A DNA stretch of 21,139 nt, taken from a virus. Positions 15,031-21,139 of this stretch are shown here, piece by piece. Both the position numbers and the translations under genes were made by a program. How positions within the stretch are numbered: position 1 is the first letter of the stretch; each line of letters starts with the position of its first letter. A model generated the notes under the pieces. That model saw only the letters and a list, made by a program, of their open reading frames with translations. It was not told where the DNA came from and did no database searches. The stretch is from the IMG/VR virus record IMGVR_UViG_3300030389_003471, positions 1 to 21,139 of that record; one strand, given 5' to 3'.

Positions 15031-16075
15031 TCAATGCGACAATTCTTCTGTCGCCTGTAGTGTTAGCATTTCTGACTGCACAGCCATATATAGAATCAAC
15101 TGTAATTAAATCAGATAATTCTGTATGCTGGTAAGACTGTTGTACTCTTGGTGCTTGAGCAGCAGCATAATACAATGCTGAGTTGTGAATTGCGAAACCT
15201 CTAAGAGCGTCATCATTAGTTGAATCATCTCCGCCTGTTCCACTTGTATCAAAACCTTCCCAAGCTGTGATACCTTTGTCAGCGTCTACTGCCACATCTT
15301 CAACTTCAAGGTATGGGCTGTTAGATAGTATGACAGGCATACCTAGAATATTTCCAACAACACCTGATGAAGCAAATGTAGCCCCTGCTGGTGAAGCAGA
15401 ACCTCTAACAAAACCTGCACCTGAGTCAAGATTTGCAAGGCTACCATATAGTTTTGTTCCTAAAACTAATGACCATCCTTCCATAGACCCTGTCTCTATA
15501 GTACATTTTTCCATCAACTCTCCTAATATAGAAGCACTTAATGCTGTGCCACAATCTATGGTTCCGTCTGTTGCTGCAAATGCAACACCTGTAGCTGTTC
15601 CATATACTGTGCTAAGATTGCTAGCAACCTTGTACATTAAGTAGTTATCTACGCCCCTGCTGATAGCATAAGCCAACTGATCAGAGTACATGTTGAACAA
15701 ATTGTATGAAGCCTGTGCTTTTAAAGCATCAGGTATCCATAGAGATGTTACTTTATGTTGATCTATAGTTAGCTGAGTTTCAGTTGCTACCATTGATCCT
15801 CCTGTTGTAACATCTGAGGCTATCGGAGTTCCTTGTACTACAGATGATAACGGTGTGACACCGATGTGTGGTAGGTGAATTACATCTGCACCTCCAGCTG
15901 CTTCTGATGATAGGTCATTAGCAAGTTGCAACATCATTGTTTTTTGTCTAAATTTGTCAAGAATAGCTTGTCCCCAAACCTCAGGTACAAATTCTTGACC
16001 TACAGAATCTGATGCGGCTGCCGAAGCACCACCTTGCAGCATATTAATATCCAATGGATCACTTATATTCGCCAT
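15017..16075 (-). CDS. Major capsid protein (HK97-fold)
   Basis: The protein of 352 residues follows the scaffold gene. The start MANISDPLDINMLQ leads into EFVPEVWGQAILDKFRQKTM, then strands (ADVIHLPHIG) and a helix/strand sequence (TIDQHKVTSLWIPDALKAQA) matching the E-loop to spine-helix region of HK97-fold capsids. The end is rich in strands (YYAAAQAPRVQQSYQHTELS; YGCAVRNANTTGDRR). It resembles the P22-like/non-cleaved group more than HK97 itself, and no N-terminal prohead-delta region is present because the scaffold is separate. AGGAG lies 10 bases from the ATG through a run of A. The gene ends in the lysis promoter and terminator. Confidence 0.88.
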   Translation of the reverse strand: MANISDPLDINMLQGGASAAASDSVGQEFVPEVWGQAILDKFRQKTMMLQLANDLSSEAAGGADVIHLPHIGVTPLSSVVQGTPIASDVTTGGSMVATETQLTIDQHKVTSLWIPDALKAQASYNLFNMYSDQLAYAISRGVDNYLMYKVASNLSTVYGTATGVAFAATDGTIDCGTALSASILGELMEKCTIETGSMEGWSLVLGTKLYGSLANLDSGAGFVRGSASPAGATFASSGVVGNILGMPVILSNSPYLEVEDVAVDADKGITAWEGFDTSGTGGDDSTNDDALRGFAIHNSALYYAAAQAPRVQQSYQHTELSDLITVDSIYGCAVRNANTTGDRRIVALIDNK

Positions 16076-16130
16076 TTTTTTTTATCTCCTAAATTTACCT
16101 ATTATCAACTGCCGAAGCCTTCAAATAGGG

Positions 16131-16655
16131 TTATTTTTTTTGTTTATAGGAATTTAGGATGTCCCTCCAATTACTTTTCTGCTCTTTTGGTGTTAAGTCC
16201 AACCAATTAGAAACATCTTTCTTTGATTGAACCACCCCTCTAGCTTGAGGTTCAGATGCAGATTTAGTGGCAAGATTTTCAACCATAAATTCCAAGACAT
16301 CTAAATCTTTGTTTTTAAATTCATCACGCTTGCTTTCTGGAAGCATTTGAAGTAGCTTTTCTTTGTTCTTTTGCTCCATAGCCTCAAATTTTTCCTTATA
16401 AGGCATGGTCTGATTAAGTTGAGATTCTAGCTTTTCAGCTAACTGCTTAAACTCCTCTTGCTCCTTTAGCTTGGCATTTTCTTGCTCATTGAATTTAGCT
16501 TCAAGTTCAGCAATTCGTGCCTCAGCGTCTTGTGCCCTCTTGCGATACTTTTTGCTTTCTGCAATTAAACCTTCAGATTCGGGCTGAATCTGAGATTCGT
16601 TCTGTGTAGTAACTTCCTCTACTGATTTGTTTGCTACTATTTTCTCTTCGGACAT
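16131..16655 (-). CDS. Capsid scaffolding protein
   Basis: Highly charged helical protein of 174 residues directly before the capsid gene. Residues about 30-105 are a continuous coiled coil (KKYRKRAQDAEARIAELEAK and following), followed by LLQMLPESKRDEFKNKDLDVLEF and a basic C-terminus (WRDILNSYKQKK). Coiled coil plus basic end that contacts the shell is standard for scaffold proteins that are removed during maturation. I chose the ATG at 16655 rather than 16667 because GGAGG sits five bases upstream of it; the earlier ATG would place that site inside the gene. It is the first gene of the leftward operon. Confidence 0.85.
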   Translation of the reverse strand: MSEEKIVANKSVEEVTTQNESQIQPESEGLIAESKKYRKRAQDAEARIAELEAKFNEQENAKLKEQEEFKQLAEKLESQLNQTMPYKEKFEAMEQKNKEKLLQMLPESKRDEFKNKDLDVLEFMVENLATKSASEPQARGVVQSKKDVSNWLDLTPKEQKSNWRDILNSYKQKK

Positions 16656-16685
16656 ACTGCCCTCCATGTTGTGTTTTAAAAAAGA

Positions 16686-16720
16686 TTTATACTATATATT
16701 GCATAAATCACCTATCGTAA
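16686..16720 (-). promoter_or_regulatory. Candidate promoter for the leftward operon
   Basis: On the - strand TTACGA (16720-16715) is followed after 16 to 18 bases by overlapping TATATA (16698-16693) and TATAGT (16696-16691), then TATAAA (16691-16686). The -10 side is good and the -35 has three of six matches. A promoter must exist near here because this is a divergent gene start; the exact position is uncertain. Confidence 0.4.
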
Positions 16721-16734
16721 CTTAAATTACAATG

Positions 16735-16766
16735 ACTATTATATGCAAATATTTTGCGATAATAGT
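16735..16766. promoter_or_regulatory. Dyad over the large-terminase promoter/start
   Basis: ACTATTAT (16735-16742) and ATAATAGT (16759-16766) are exact inverted copies; inside them GCAAA (16745-16749) and TTTGC (16753-16757) form a second pair. The right arm carries TGCGATAAT (16755-16763), an extended -10-like element, on the + strand. Transcription from it would begin about six bases before the terminase ATG. It could be an operator or a 5'-end RNA hairpin. Confidence 0.45.
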
Positions 16767-16775
16767 TAAAAAAAT

Positions 16776-18083
16776 ATGGGAAATGATTTAAGAAAATTTA
16801 AAAGACAATGGTTTGAGTTTATGGACTATAAGCCCCATCAAGGTCAACATAAACTGCATTTCCCTAAGAAACAAAGTGCAAGGTTTTTTGTAATGATATG
16901 TGGAAGGGGTTATGGTAAAACCTTCAGCTCTGCAAAAGAAGCATCTTTTGTTGCATCTCTTCCTAACAAGAAGGTCGCACTCGTGGGACTGTCTTATAAA
17001 AAATCTAAATTGCTTTTTGAAGAAATATGGAGAACGATGGTCGTTCCTAACAAGAATGATGTTGTAAAGGCTTCTGAAAAAGATCAGTATGTAAGGTTTA
17101 AATGGGGCTCTTCTATTGAGGGGCTTTCTGCTGATAACCCAGATTCCCTTGTTGGTGATGAGTATGATCTTGCAATTATGGACGAAGCTGCAAAAATGAA
17201 GCAAGAGATATGGGACATGTACTTATCTCCTGCTGTTGGAAGGCGAAATGGCAAAGCAATCTTTATATCAACTCCTCAAGGGTTTAATTGGCTTTACGAT
17301 AAATTCTTATTAGGTAAGTCAGATCCGATGTGGGAAAGCCATACAGCTCCATCATGGGAAAATCAATATGCTTATCCCGGCGGCAAAAACAATTCTGTTA
17401 TAGTTGAAAGAAAAAGAAACATGTCTAAGGAAGTGTTTAATCAAGAGTATGGAGCGCAATTCACATCGTTTGCAGGGCAAGTTTATCCGTTTGACAGAAA
17501 TACACATGTCGGTAAATATGGATACAACCCAAACTTCCCTACGTTTTGTGCTATTGACTTTGGGTATAGGATGCCTGCTGTAGGATGGTTTCAAACTTAC
17601 TCAGTAGGAGGTATAACTCATGTAAACATGATAGATGAAATACTGCATGAATCAAACATTAAAACTGATGACCTAGCCCAAAGAATAAAAGATAAAAAAT
17701 ATTATGTTAGAGAATACTACGGAGACCCTGCTGGCATGCAAGCTCAAGGTCAATCAGGATTAGGAGATATAGAGATTTTTAAAAGAAAAGGCATAAAAGT
17801 TAAAACAGTTCGAGATAAAGCCTCAAGAAATAAGGCTTCAGGGGAAAGTCATGTTAGAGGTTTCTTAGAAGCCGCAGACGGTTCAATAAGATTTCACATA
17901 GATGAAAAATGTAAAGGTATACAAGAAGATTTAGAATCACTACGATACCCTGAAAACTCAGGAGATTTAAAACCTGAGTCATTAAAGGACGGGCATCACG
18001 ACCATGGATGCGATATGGTTAGATATTTTTTTATTAACAGGTTTCCAATCAAAAACAGAGAGATTAAAATAAGGGGAAGATAA
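16776..18083 (+). CDS. terL: Terminase large subunit
   Basis: The ATP-driven packaging motor and headful/cos nuclease. Residues 43-49 are a Walker A variant (GRGYGKT), 132-137 a Walker B with the catalytic Glu (LAIMDE), followed by IFISTPQG coupling motif. The C-terminal RNase H-like nuclease shows acidic residues D261 (FCAIDFGY), D317 (EYYGDPAG), D409 and D413 (HHDHGCDMVRY). Length 435 is typical. No Shine-Dalgarno sequence is visible before the ATG; the upstream bases are A/T only and a dyad lies ten bases away. The stop overlaps the portal start (TAATG). The small subunit is not upstream as usual but about 4.5 kb away on the other strand. Confidence 0.95.
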   Translation: MGNDLRKFKRQWFEFMDYKPHQGQHKLHFPKKQSARFFVMICGRGYGKTFSSAKEASFVASLPNKKVALVGLSYKKSKLLFEEIWRTMVVPNKNDVVKASEKDQYVRFKWGSSIEGLSADNPDSLVGDEYDLAIMDEAAKMKQEIWDMYLSPAVGRRNGKAIFISTPQGFNWLYDKFLLGKSDPMWESHTAPSWENQYAYPGGKNNSVIVERKRNMSKEVFNQEYGAQFTSFAGQVYPFDRNTHVGKYGYNPNFPTFCAIDFGYRMPAVGWFQTYSVGGITHVNMIDEILHESNIKTDDLAQRIKDKKYYVREYYGDPAGMQAQGQSGLGDIEIFKRKGIKVKTVRDKASRNKASGESHVRGFLEAADGSIRFHIDEKCKGIQEDLESLRYPENSGDLKPESLKDGHHDHGCDMVRYFFINRFPIKNREIKIRGR

Positions 18084-19396
18084 TGGATTACGGAATGATA
18101 CAAGAAAGCTTAAAAACTTTAAAGTTGTTTAATGGCAACCAAAGGGAGGGATATATAGAAAAACTCCTTGATTATTACAATGGAAATAATGTTGCTGATT
18201 ATATAGCAAGATTGTTTGAGGCGGATGCTTTTTCAGAAATACCTCCTTACGAATCCAATATCACTAAAAAGTTTATAAATAAAATGAGTCGCATTTACAC
18301 GATTGGAGCTGTAAGAAATGTAAATGATAGATATAACTCTATGACCTTCCTTAAAAATGCAAGAATGAAGCATGTAGAGAGAGCAACAAGGTTAGTTGGG
18401 ACTATAGCAACTCGTGTTCTTTGGAATAACAATGAATCAAACTCTGGTTATTTTGACTATAGACCTATATATTATTTCTACCCTTTCTTTAATGATGATC
18501 CTTTTAAGCCATCTTCTATAGCCTACCCCCTTATGCAGCCTGTTGAAGATGTTTCAAGGTCAGATGGTAGTCAATATATACATTGGGATGACACGCTATA
18601 CACAATATTTAATGAGAATGGAGATATTCTTGAAGAAGAAGAGCATGGTCATGGTGTACTGCCTTTTGTTTTTACCCACAGAGAGAATCAAACAGACTCT
18701 TTTTATGTAGAGGGTGCAAATGACATAGTTAATTGCAACGAGCATGTTAATATTGCGATGACAGAAATGCAACTAGGACTTAGATTCCAAATGTTTGGAC
18801 AACCTGTAGCAACAGGTGCAGATTTAGGTGACAAACAGAGATTTGGATCAAATGTTACTATAGAATTACCAGAGGGAGCTACTTATAATATAGTTGCTCC
18901 AGAAGGCAAAGTTATGGATGTTATAGAGAACATCAGGTGGCAAATAGAACTTGTAGCCACAAATAATCACCTATGGGTACAATGGGCTCAACAAGGTGGA
19001 GAAGTTCCCTCTGGACTTAGCTTGATGATAAAAGATCTTGAAGCTCACAACGACTACGAAGATGATAAAGCTCTATGGAAGTTGTATGAGTCTGAATTGT
19101 ACGATGTAGAAAGAAAAATAGCCCAATCAAAGGGCATAGCGTTACCGAGCATGGAGTCATTCGGTATAGACTTTAATGAACCTGAGTATCCTAAGTCGGT
19201 TCAAGATCAAATACAATGGGATAAGCATAGACTAGAGCTTGGCATTGTATCAGAAGCACAACTTTATAAAGAATATAATGATGACGTAACATTAGAAGAA
19301 GCGGAGGTTATAGTTGCCGAAAACAAACAGAAAAACCAAAAACTCACAATCTTTGAAGCAGCACGTCAAAGAGCTGAAACAACTACAGAACTTTAA
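18083..19396 (+). CDS. Portal protein
   Basis: A 437-residue protein immediately after the large terminase, the standard position of the dodecameric portal through which DNA enters and leaves. The N-terminal part (YIEKLLDYYNGNNVADYIAR) is the wing/clip opening often seen in portals; LPFVFTHRENQTDSFYVEGANDI and the NEHVNIAMTEMQLGLRF helix match the SPP1/HK97-like portal stem region. Residues near 330-360 (SLMIKDLEAHNDYEDDKALW) form the long crown helix. The C-terminal 60 residues are acidic and helical. Translation is coupled to the terminase stop, and the end overlaps the next gene by 83 bases. Confidence 0.87.
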   Translation: MDYGMIQESLKTLKLFNGNQREGYIEKLLDYYNGNNVADYIARLFEADAFSEIPPYESNITKKFINKMSRIYTIGAVRNVNDRYNSMTFLKNARMKHVERATRLVGTIATRVLWNNNESNSGYFDYRPIYYFYPFFNDDPFKPSSIAYPLMQPVEDVSRSDGSQYIHWDDTLYTIFNENGDILEEEEHGHGVLPFVFTHRENQTDSFYVEGANDIVNCNEHVNIAMTEMQLGLRFQMFGQPVATGADLGDKQRFGSNVTIELPEGATYNIVAPEGKVMDVIENIRWQIELVATNNHLWVQWAQQGGEVPSGLSLMIKDLEAHNDYEDDKALWKLYESELYDVERKIAQSKGIALPSMESFGIDFNEPEYPKSVQDQIQWDKHRLELGIVSEAQLYKEYNDDVTLEEAEVIVAENKQKNQKLTIFEAARQRAETTTEL

Positions 19397-19544
19397 AGTA
19401 ACATTTGAAGATTCTATTGCAGAAATACTAGATAATCCTAGACAATGGGCTGAAAGAGTTGCAGAAGAGCAAATTATTTTGCATATTAATAAGTACGAAA
19501 AGGCTAAAAAACTAGGCAAACAATTCGCAAAAAAACTAATATGA
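19314..19544 (+). CDS. Small helical protein after the portal (76 aa), TTG start
   Basis: Not recognised as a named family. The only good start is TTG at 19314, preceded by GGAGG six bases upstream, with no ATG in frame. It therefore overlaps the portal gene by 83 bases in another frame. The protein begins Lys/Asn-rich (MPKTNRKTKNSQSLKQHVKE) and from about residue 30 has VTFEDSIAEILDNPRQWAER and a helical KYEKAKKLGKQFAKKLI end. A 'DNPRxWAE' plus amphipathic C-terminal helix is a pattern I associate with small genes between portal and head-morphogenesis genes. The stop overlaps the next start (ATGA). Confidence 0.65.
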   Translation: MPKTNRKTKNSQSLKQHVKELKQLQNFKVTFEDSIAEILDNPRQWAERVAEEQIILHINKYEKAKKLGKQFAKKLI

Positions 19545-20053
19545 TAAAATCAATCACAACTACCTTTGACTTTGGAAAACTGCTAAAGGCTTTGCCTGAA
19601 ATACAGTCTAAGCATACTTCAAAAATTAAAAAATTTGTTGCTGATGATGCGATAGAGATGATCAGGGATGGCAAGTTAAGGAATTTAAAAAAGTCTACAC
19701 TTGATATTTCAAAAAAATACCTTTCAAATAAAAGAAAGAATATTGCAAGGACTTCAAATAACGCATTATTTCACTCTGGATCACTATTAAGGTCTATAAA
19801 GGAAGTTGATCAAGGTATTGAGGTTAATAAATACGCAAAGTACCATATGGATGGTTTTAATATAGTCTCAAATAAATGGACAAGAAAGTTTATACCAAAC
19901 GCCATAGGCACTCATGTGGCACCTAGAAATCCTTTTTTTACAAACAAAGGCAATTTTAGAGGCAAGACTAGGGAGCAAATTGCTATATCATTAACTGAAT
20001 TTCATAAAAAAATAGCAAAAGCTCTTAGACACAAAAGGACAATTCGTTTCTAA
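19541..20053 (+). CDS. Virion morphogenesis/tail-completion-like protein
   Basis: A 170-residue, very basic protein. The centre reads KNIARTSNNALFHSGSLLRS followed by IKEVDQGIEVNKYAKYHMDG, and then THVAPRNPFF. A 'L..SG.L..S' strand, a 'YA.YH..G' segment and a 'PRNPFF' element in this order are typical of the HK97 gp10/phage virion morphogenesis (Mu gpG-like) group, which join head to tail or complete the tail. Such genes usually follow the head-tail connector; here it lies between portal and the gpF-like gene on the terminase strand. The start overlaps the upstream stop by four bases, and the stop overlaps the next start (TAATG). Confidence 0.68.
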   Translation: MIKSITTTFDFGKLLKALPEIQSKHTSKIKKFVADDAIEMIRDGKLRNLKKSTLDISKKYLSNKRKNIARTSNNALFHSGSLLRSIKEVDQGIEVNKYAKYHMDGFNIVSNKWTRKFIPNAIGTHVAPRNPFFTNKGNFRGKTREQIAISLTEFHKKIAKALRHKRTIRF

Positions 20054-20559
20054 TGGCAGAGGAGAGACTAAATGAAGAAGAAAATACGAGAGCTCTTGAG
20101 GAAGGTGATGAGAACGTCATTCTCTGGGTCACACTTGGGATCTCTTATGCGATTGATGTCTTTGCAACAGAGATTGAACGAGAGATTGCAATCCTTAGAA
20201 ATGCAGGTATTGGAAATCAAGGAATCGCAGACACAATACGAAACGACCTACTTACTAATGGACGAGTCTTTGGAAAGTTCTCTAATAACATTAAGCGAGG
20301 AATCGTATCAGGAGTTATGCAAGCAAATAGGATCGGACAGTCTGAAGTTTATGGGGATAGCGTAAATTTTAGGTGGGTTAGTGTAGGATCTCCAAAAATA
20401 TGTGTAGACTGCCAAGAACGTATCGGTGAAGTAGCCACCTTAGATCAATGGGAAGCTATTGGTCTTCCTGCTACAGGTTTTTCAGTATGTAAAGAGTTCT
20501 GTTATTGTCAATTGGTTGAGGAAAGTGTAGAAATTGATGATAAAGTTATTCTTGATTAA
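20053..20559 (+). CDS. Mu gpF/SPP1 gp7-like minor head protein
   Basis: A 168-residue protein. Residues 1-100 are helical (AIDVFATEIEREIAILRNAG; helix RGIVSGVMQANRIG), and the C-terminal domain has FRWVSVGSPKIC with Cys117-x2-Cys120 and later Cys146, Cys150 and Cys152. Together with W133 and the GLPATGFS segment this is the MuF-type fold ('C..C....G....W....GLP..G.S.C...C.C'), which probably binds zinc. These proteins ride in the capsid near the portal and take part in head morphogenesis or DNA ejection. It is short, with no C-terminal toxin or enzyme fusion. The 3' end overlaps a possible small gene on the opposite strand. Confidence 0.82.
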   Translation: MAEERLNEEENTRALEEGDENVILWVTLGISYAIDVFATEIEREIAILRNAGIGNQGIADTIRNDLLTNGRVFGKFSNNIKRGIVSGVMQANRIGQSEVYGDSVNFRWVSVGSPKICVDCQERIGEVATLDQWEAIGLPATGFSVCKEFCYCQLVEESVEIDDKVILD

Positions 20560-20668
20560 GATTCCGAAGTTTTTTCCGTTGCTCATACTGCCTCCGCTTG
20601 TAATCTTTAATCTCTTTACTTTTCTTTTTTCTCAGTTGCTTTCTTTGCTTTGCTTTCTTGTTTGGCAT
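20546..20668 (-). CDS. Candidate basic micropeptide (40 aa) overlapping terminase small subunit
   Basis: In the +1 frame relative to the small terminase, an ATG at 20668 opens 40 codons that continue 70 bases past the terminase stop and end only at 20546, overlapping the convergent gpF-like gene by 14 bases. The product is Lys/Arg/Gln-rich (MPNKKAKQRKQLRKKKSKEI, then KDYKRRQYEQRKKLRNLNQE), an amphipathic helix. Most of the region beyond the terminase stop is otherwise non-coding. The start lacks a clear Shine-Dalgarno sequence. Alternatively this is an A-rich frame shadow, or a frameshifted C-terminal extension of the small terminase through the A-run at its end. Confidence 0.4.
   Translation of the reverse strand: MPNKKAKQRKQLRKKKSKEIKDYKRRQYEQRKKLRNLNQE
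20554..20612. repeat. Imperfect inverted repeat at the convergent gene ends
   Basis: GATTAAGATT (20554-20563) and AATCTTTAATC (20602-20612) pair with one extra T, enclosing 38 bases. It spans the stop of the gpF-like gene and lies between the two convergent stops, so a bidirectional terminator-like role is possible. The stem is A/T-rich and lacks a strong T-tract, so the evidence is weak. Confidence 0.35.
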
Positions 20669-21139
20669 CTATTTCTGCTCTTATTATTGATTCTTCCCAT
20701 TCTTTTCTTTGACCTTTAGTAGGTTTTGAGGCTTTTAAGGGCTGTATTCCGACCTTTTTTGCTCTTTTAGTCCATTTATACCATTCTCGCCTTTTAGCGT
20801 TGTATTCTGCGTTTTTTACAGCTTTCTTAATAGCCTTAGATTCTCTTTGCATGCGTAGGTTCTGATCTTCCTCGTTTCTTGGTGGCAACTCTTCTGTGGG
20901 ACTTTCCGGTAGTTCTTCAAAAACTTCTTCAACGATTTCCGCATCTTGTATATCTGCCCTTTGTGCTTTATGTAACCATTTATCAAAAGGACTGTCAACA
21001 GTTACGTTTACATTCTTAACCAGCTTACCACTATGCTCCAACACCAATCTAGCTGCTTGTACATTACCAGACTCTGCTTCCCTAATCATAGAAGCAAGCA
21101 CTCTAGGCAATACACCACTATAGGCAACCATGTAGTTAT
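20616..21139 (-). CDS. terS: Terminase small subunit (TerS), N-terminus beyond window
   Basis: The frame is open to the right edge, so the ATG at 21131 is likely internal and the DNA-binding N-terminal helix-turn-helix lies outside the window. The visible part starts YMVAYSGVLPRVLASMIREA, then the ESGNVQAARLVLEHSGKLVK segment and VNVTVDSPFDKWLHKAQRAD. Helix, 'AA.LVLE..GK..KN' and 'SPFxKWL' in this order are characteristic of TerS proteins of marine and other phages. A negatively charged linker (EIVEEVFEELPESPTEELPP) and a long Lys/Arg-rich tail (AKKATEKKEK) follow. The small subunit recognises the packaging site and stimulates the large subunit. Here it is convergent to, and 2.5 kb beyond the end of, the large-subunit gene. 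Confidence 0.72.
   Translation of the reverse strand, partial: NYMVAYSGVLPRVLASMIREAESGNVQAARLVLEHSGKLVKNVNVTVDSPFDKWLHKAQRADIQDAEIVEEVFEELPESPTEELPPRNEEDQNLRMQRESKAIKKAVKNAEYNAKRREWYKWTKRAKKVGIQPLKASKPTKGQRKEWEESIIRAEIDAKQESKAKKATEKKEK

Noticed and set aside
15267-15644. + strand open frame (125 codons) opposite the capsid gene
   Set aside because: Antisense shadow of the major capsid gene with no promoter or ribosome-binding site; composition is that of a reverse reading.
16098-16129. Inverted repeat CCTATT/AATAGG in the scaffold-capsid gap as a terminator
   Set aside because: Only six A/T-rich pairs with a 20-base loop; the T-run lies on the + side, where no gene is transcribed, so it is probably chance.
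20560-20615. - strand ATG at 20587 with GGAGG upstream (34 codons antisense to the gpF-like gene)
   Set aside because: The product is hydrophobic and low-complexity, it is fully antisense to a conserved domain end, and the competing basic frame explains the region better.
20616-21131. Complete gene starting at the ATG at 21131
   Set aside because: Codons upstream (AAC TAC) stay open to the window edge, and the visible part matches only the middle and C-terminal portions of small terminases.
1-21139. Anti-phage defence, retron, CRISPR or toxin-antitoxin system
   Set aside because: No reverse transcriptase, nuclease-helicase, repeat array or toxin-like pair was found; every supported gene fits virion, packaging or lysis roles or is a small unknown within those operons.

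Overview
The window is the virion-structure and lysis region of a tailed double-stranded DNA phage (Caudoviricetes) with a siphovirus-like tail: scaffold, major capsid protein, portal, both terminase subunits, tail tube, G/GT-type chaperone pair and a 607-residue tape measure are all present. The DNA is AT-rich, genes are packed end to end, and several proteins (tiny basic proteins, a CGCFM-type zinc-ribbon miniprotein, the fibre-like modules) resemble what I remember from marine viral metagenomes. A marine bacterial host is plausible, but nothing in the window proves it. No integrase, repressor, tRNA, CRISPR array or insertion sequence was seen.

Layout. About 16.67-16.78 kb is a divergent control region. 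Rightward from it (+ strand) run the large terminase, portal, a small helical protein, a virion-morphogenesis-like protein and a Mu gpF/SPP1 gp7-like minor head protein. Leftward (- strand) run scaffold and major capsid protein; then, across a terminator hairpin overlapped by a strong promoter-like sequence, a lysis cassette (lysozyme, 53-residue membrane protein, metallophosphoesterase, BhlA-like holin candidate); two small proteins; three large beta-rich virion or fibre proteins; four consecutive tiny and very basic proteins; a head-tail connector-like protein; a tail-terminator-like protein; a 61-residue protein; the tail tube protein; the G/GT chaperones; the tape measure; a zinc-ribbon miniprotein; and a hub-like tail protein of at least 1008 residues that runs off the left edge. 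At the right edge a small terminase subunit enters on the - strand, convergent with the large-terminase operon.

How it works together. TerS and TerL package DNA through the portal into a shell of capsid protein built on the scaffold. The gpF-like and morphogenesis-like proteins complete the head or its neck. Connector and terminator proteins join head and tail. Tube, chaperones, tape measure and hub build the tail, the beta-rich proteins are candidate fibres or decoration, and the lysis cassette releases progeny. Seven junctions share the sequence TAATG, which suggests that much of the translation is coupled. The least ordinary features are the split, convergent terminase genes, the promoter/terminator overlap in front of the lysozyme, the block of basic miniproteins, the dyad over the large-terminase start, and several small genes with non-ATG starts or overlaps.
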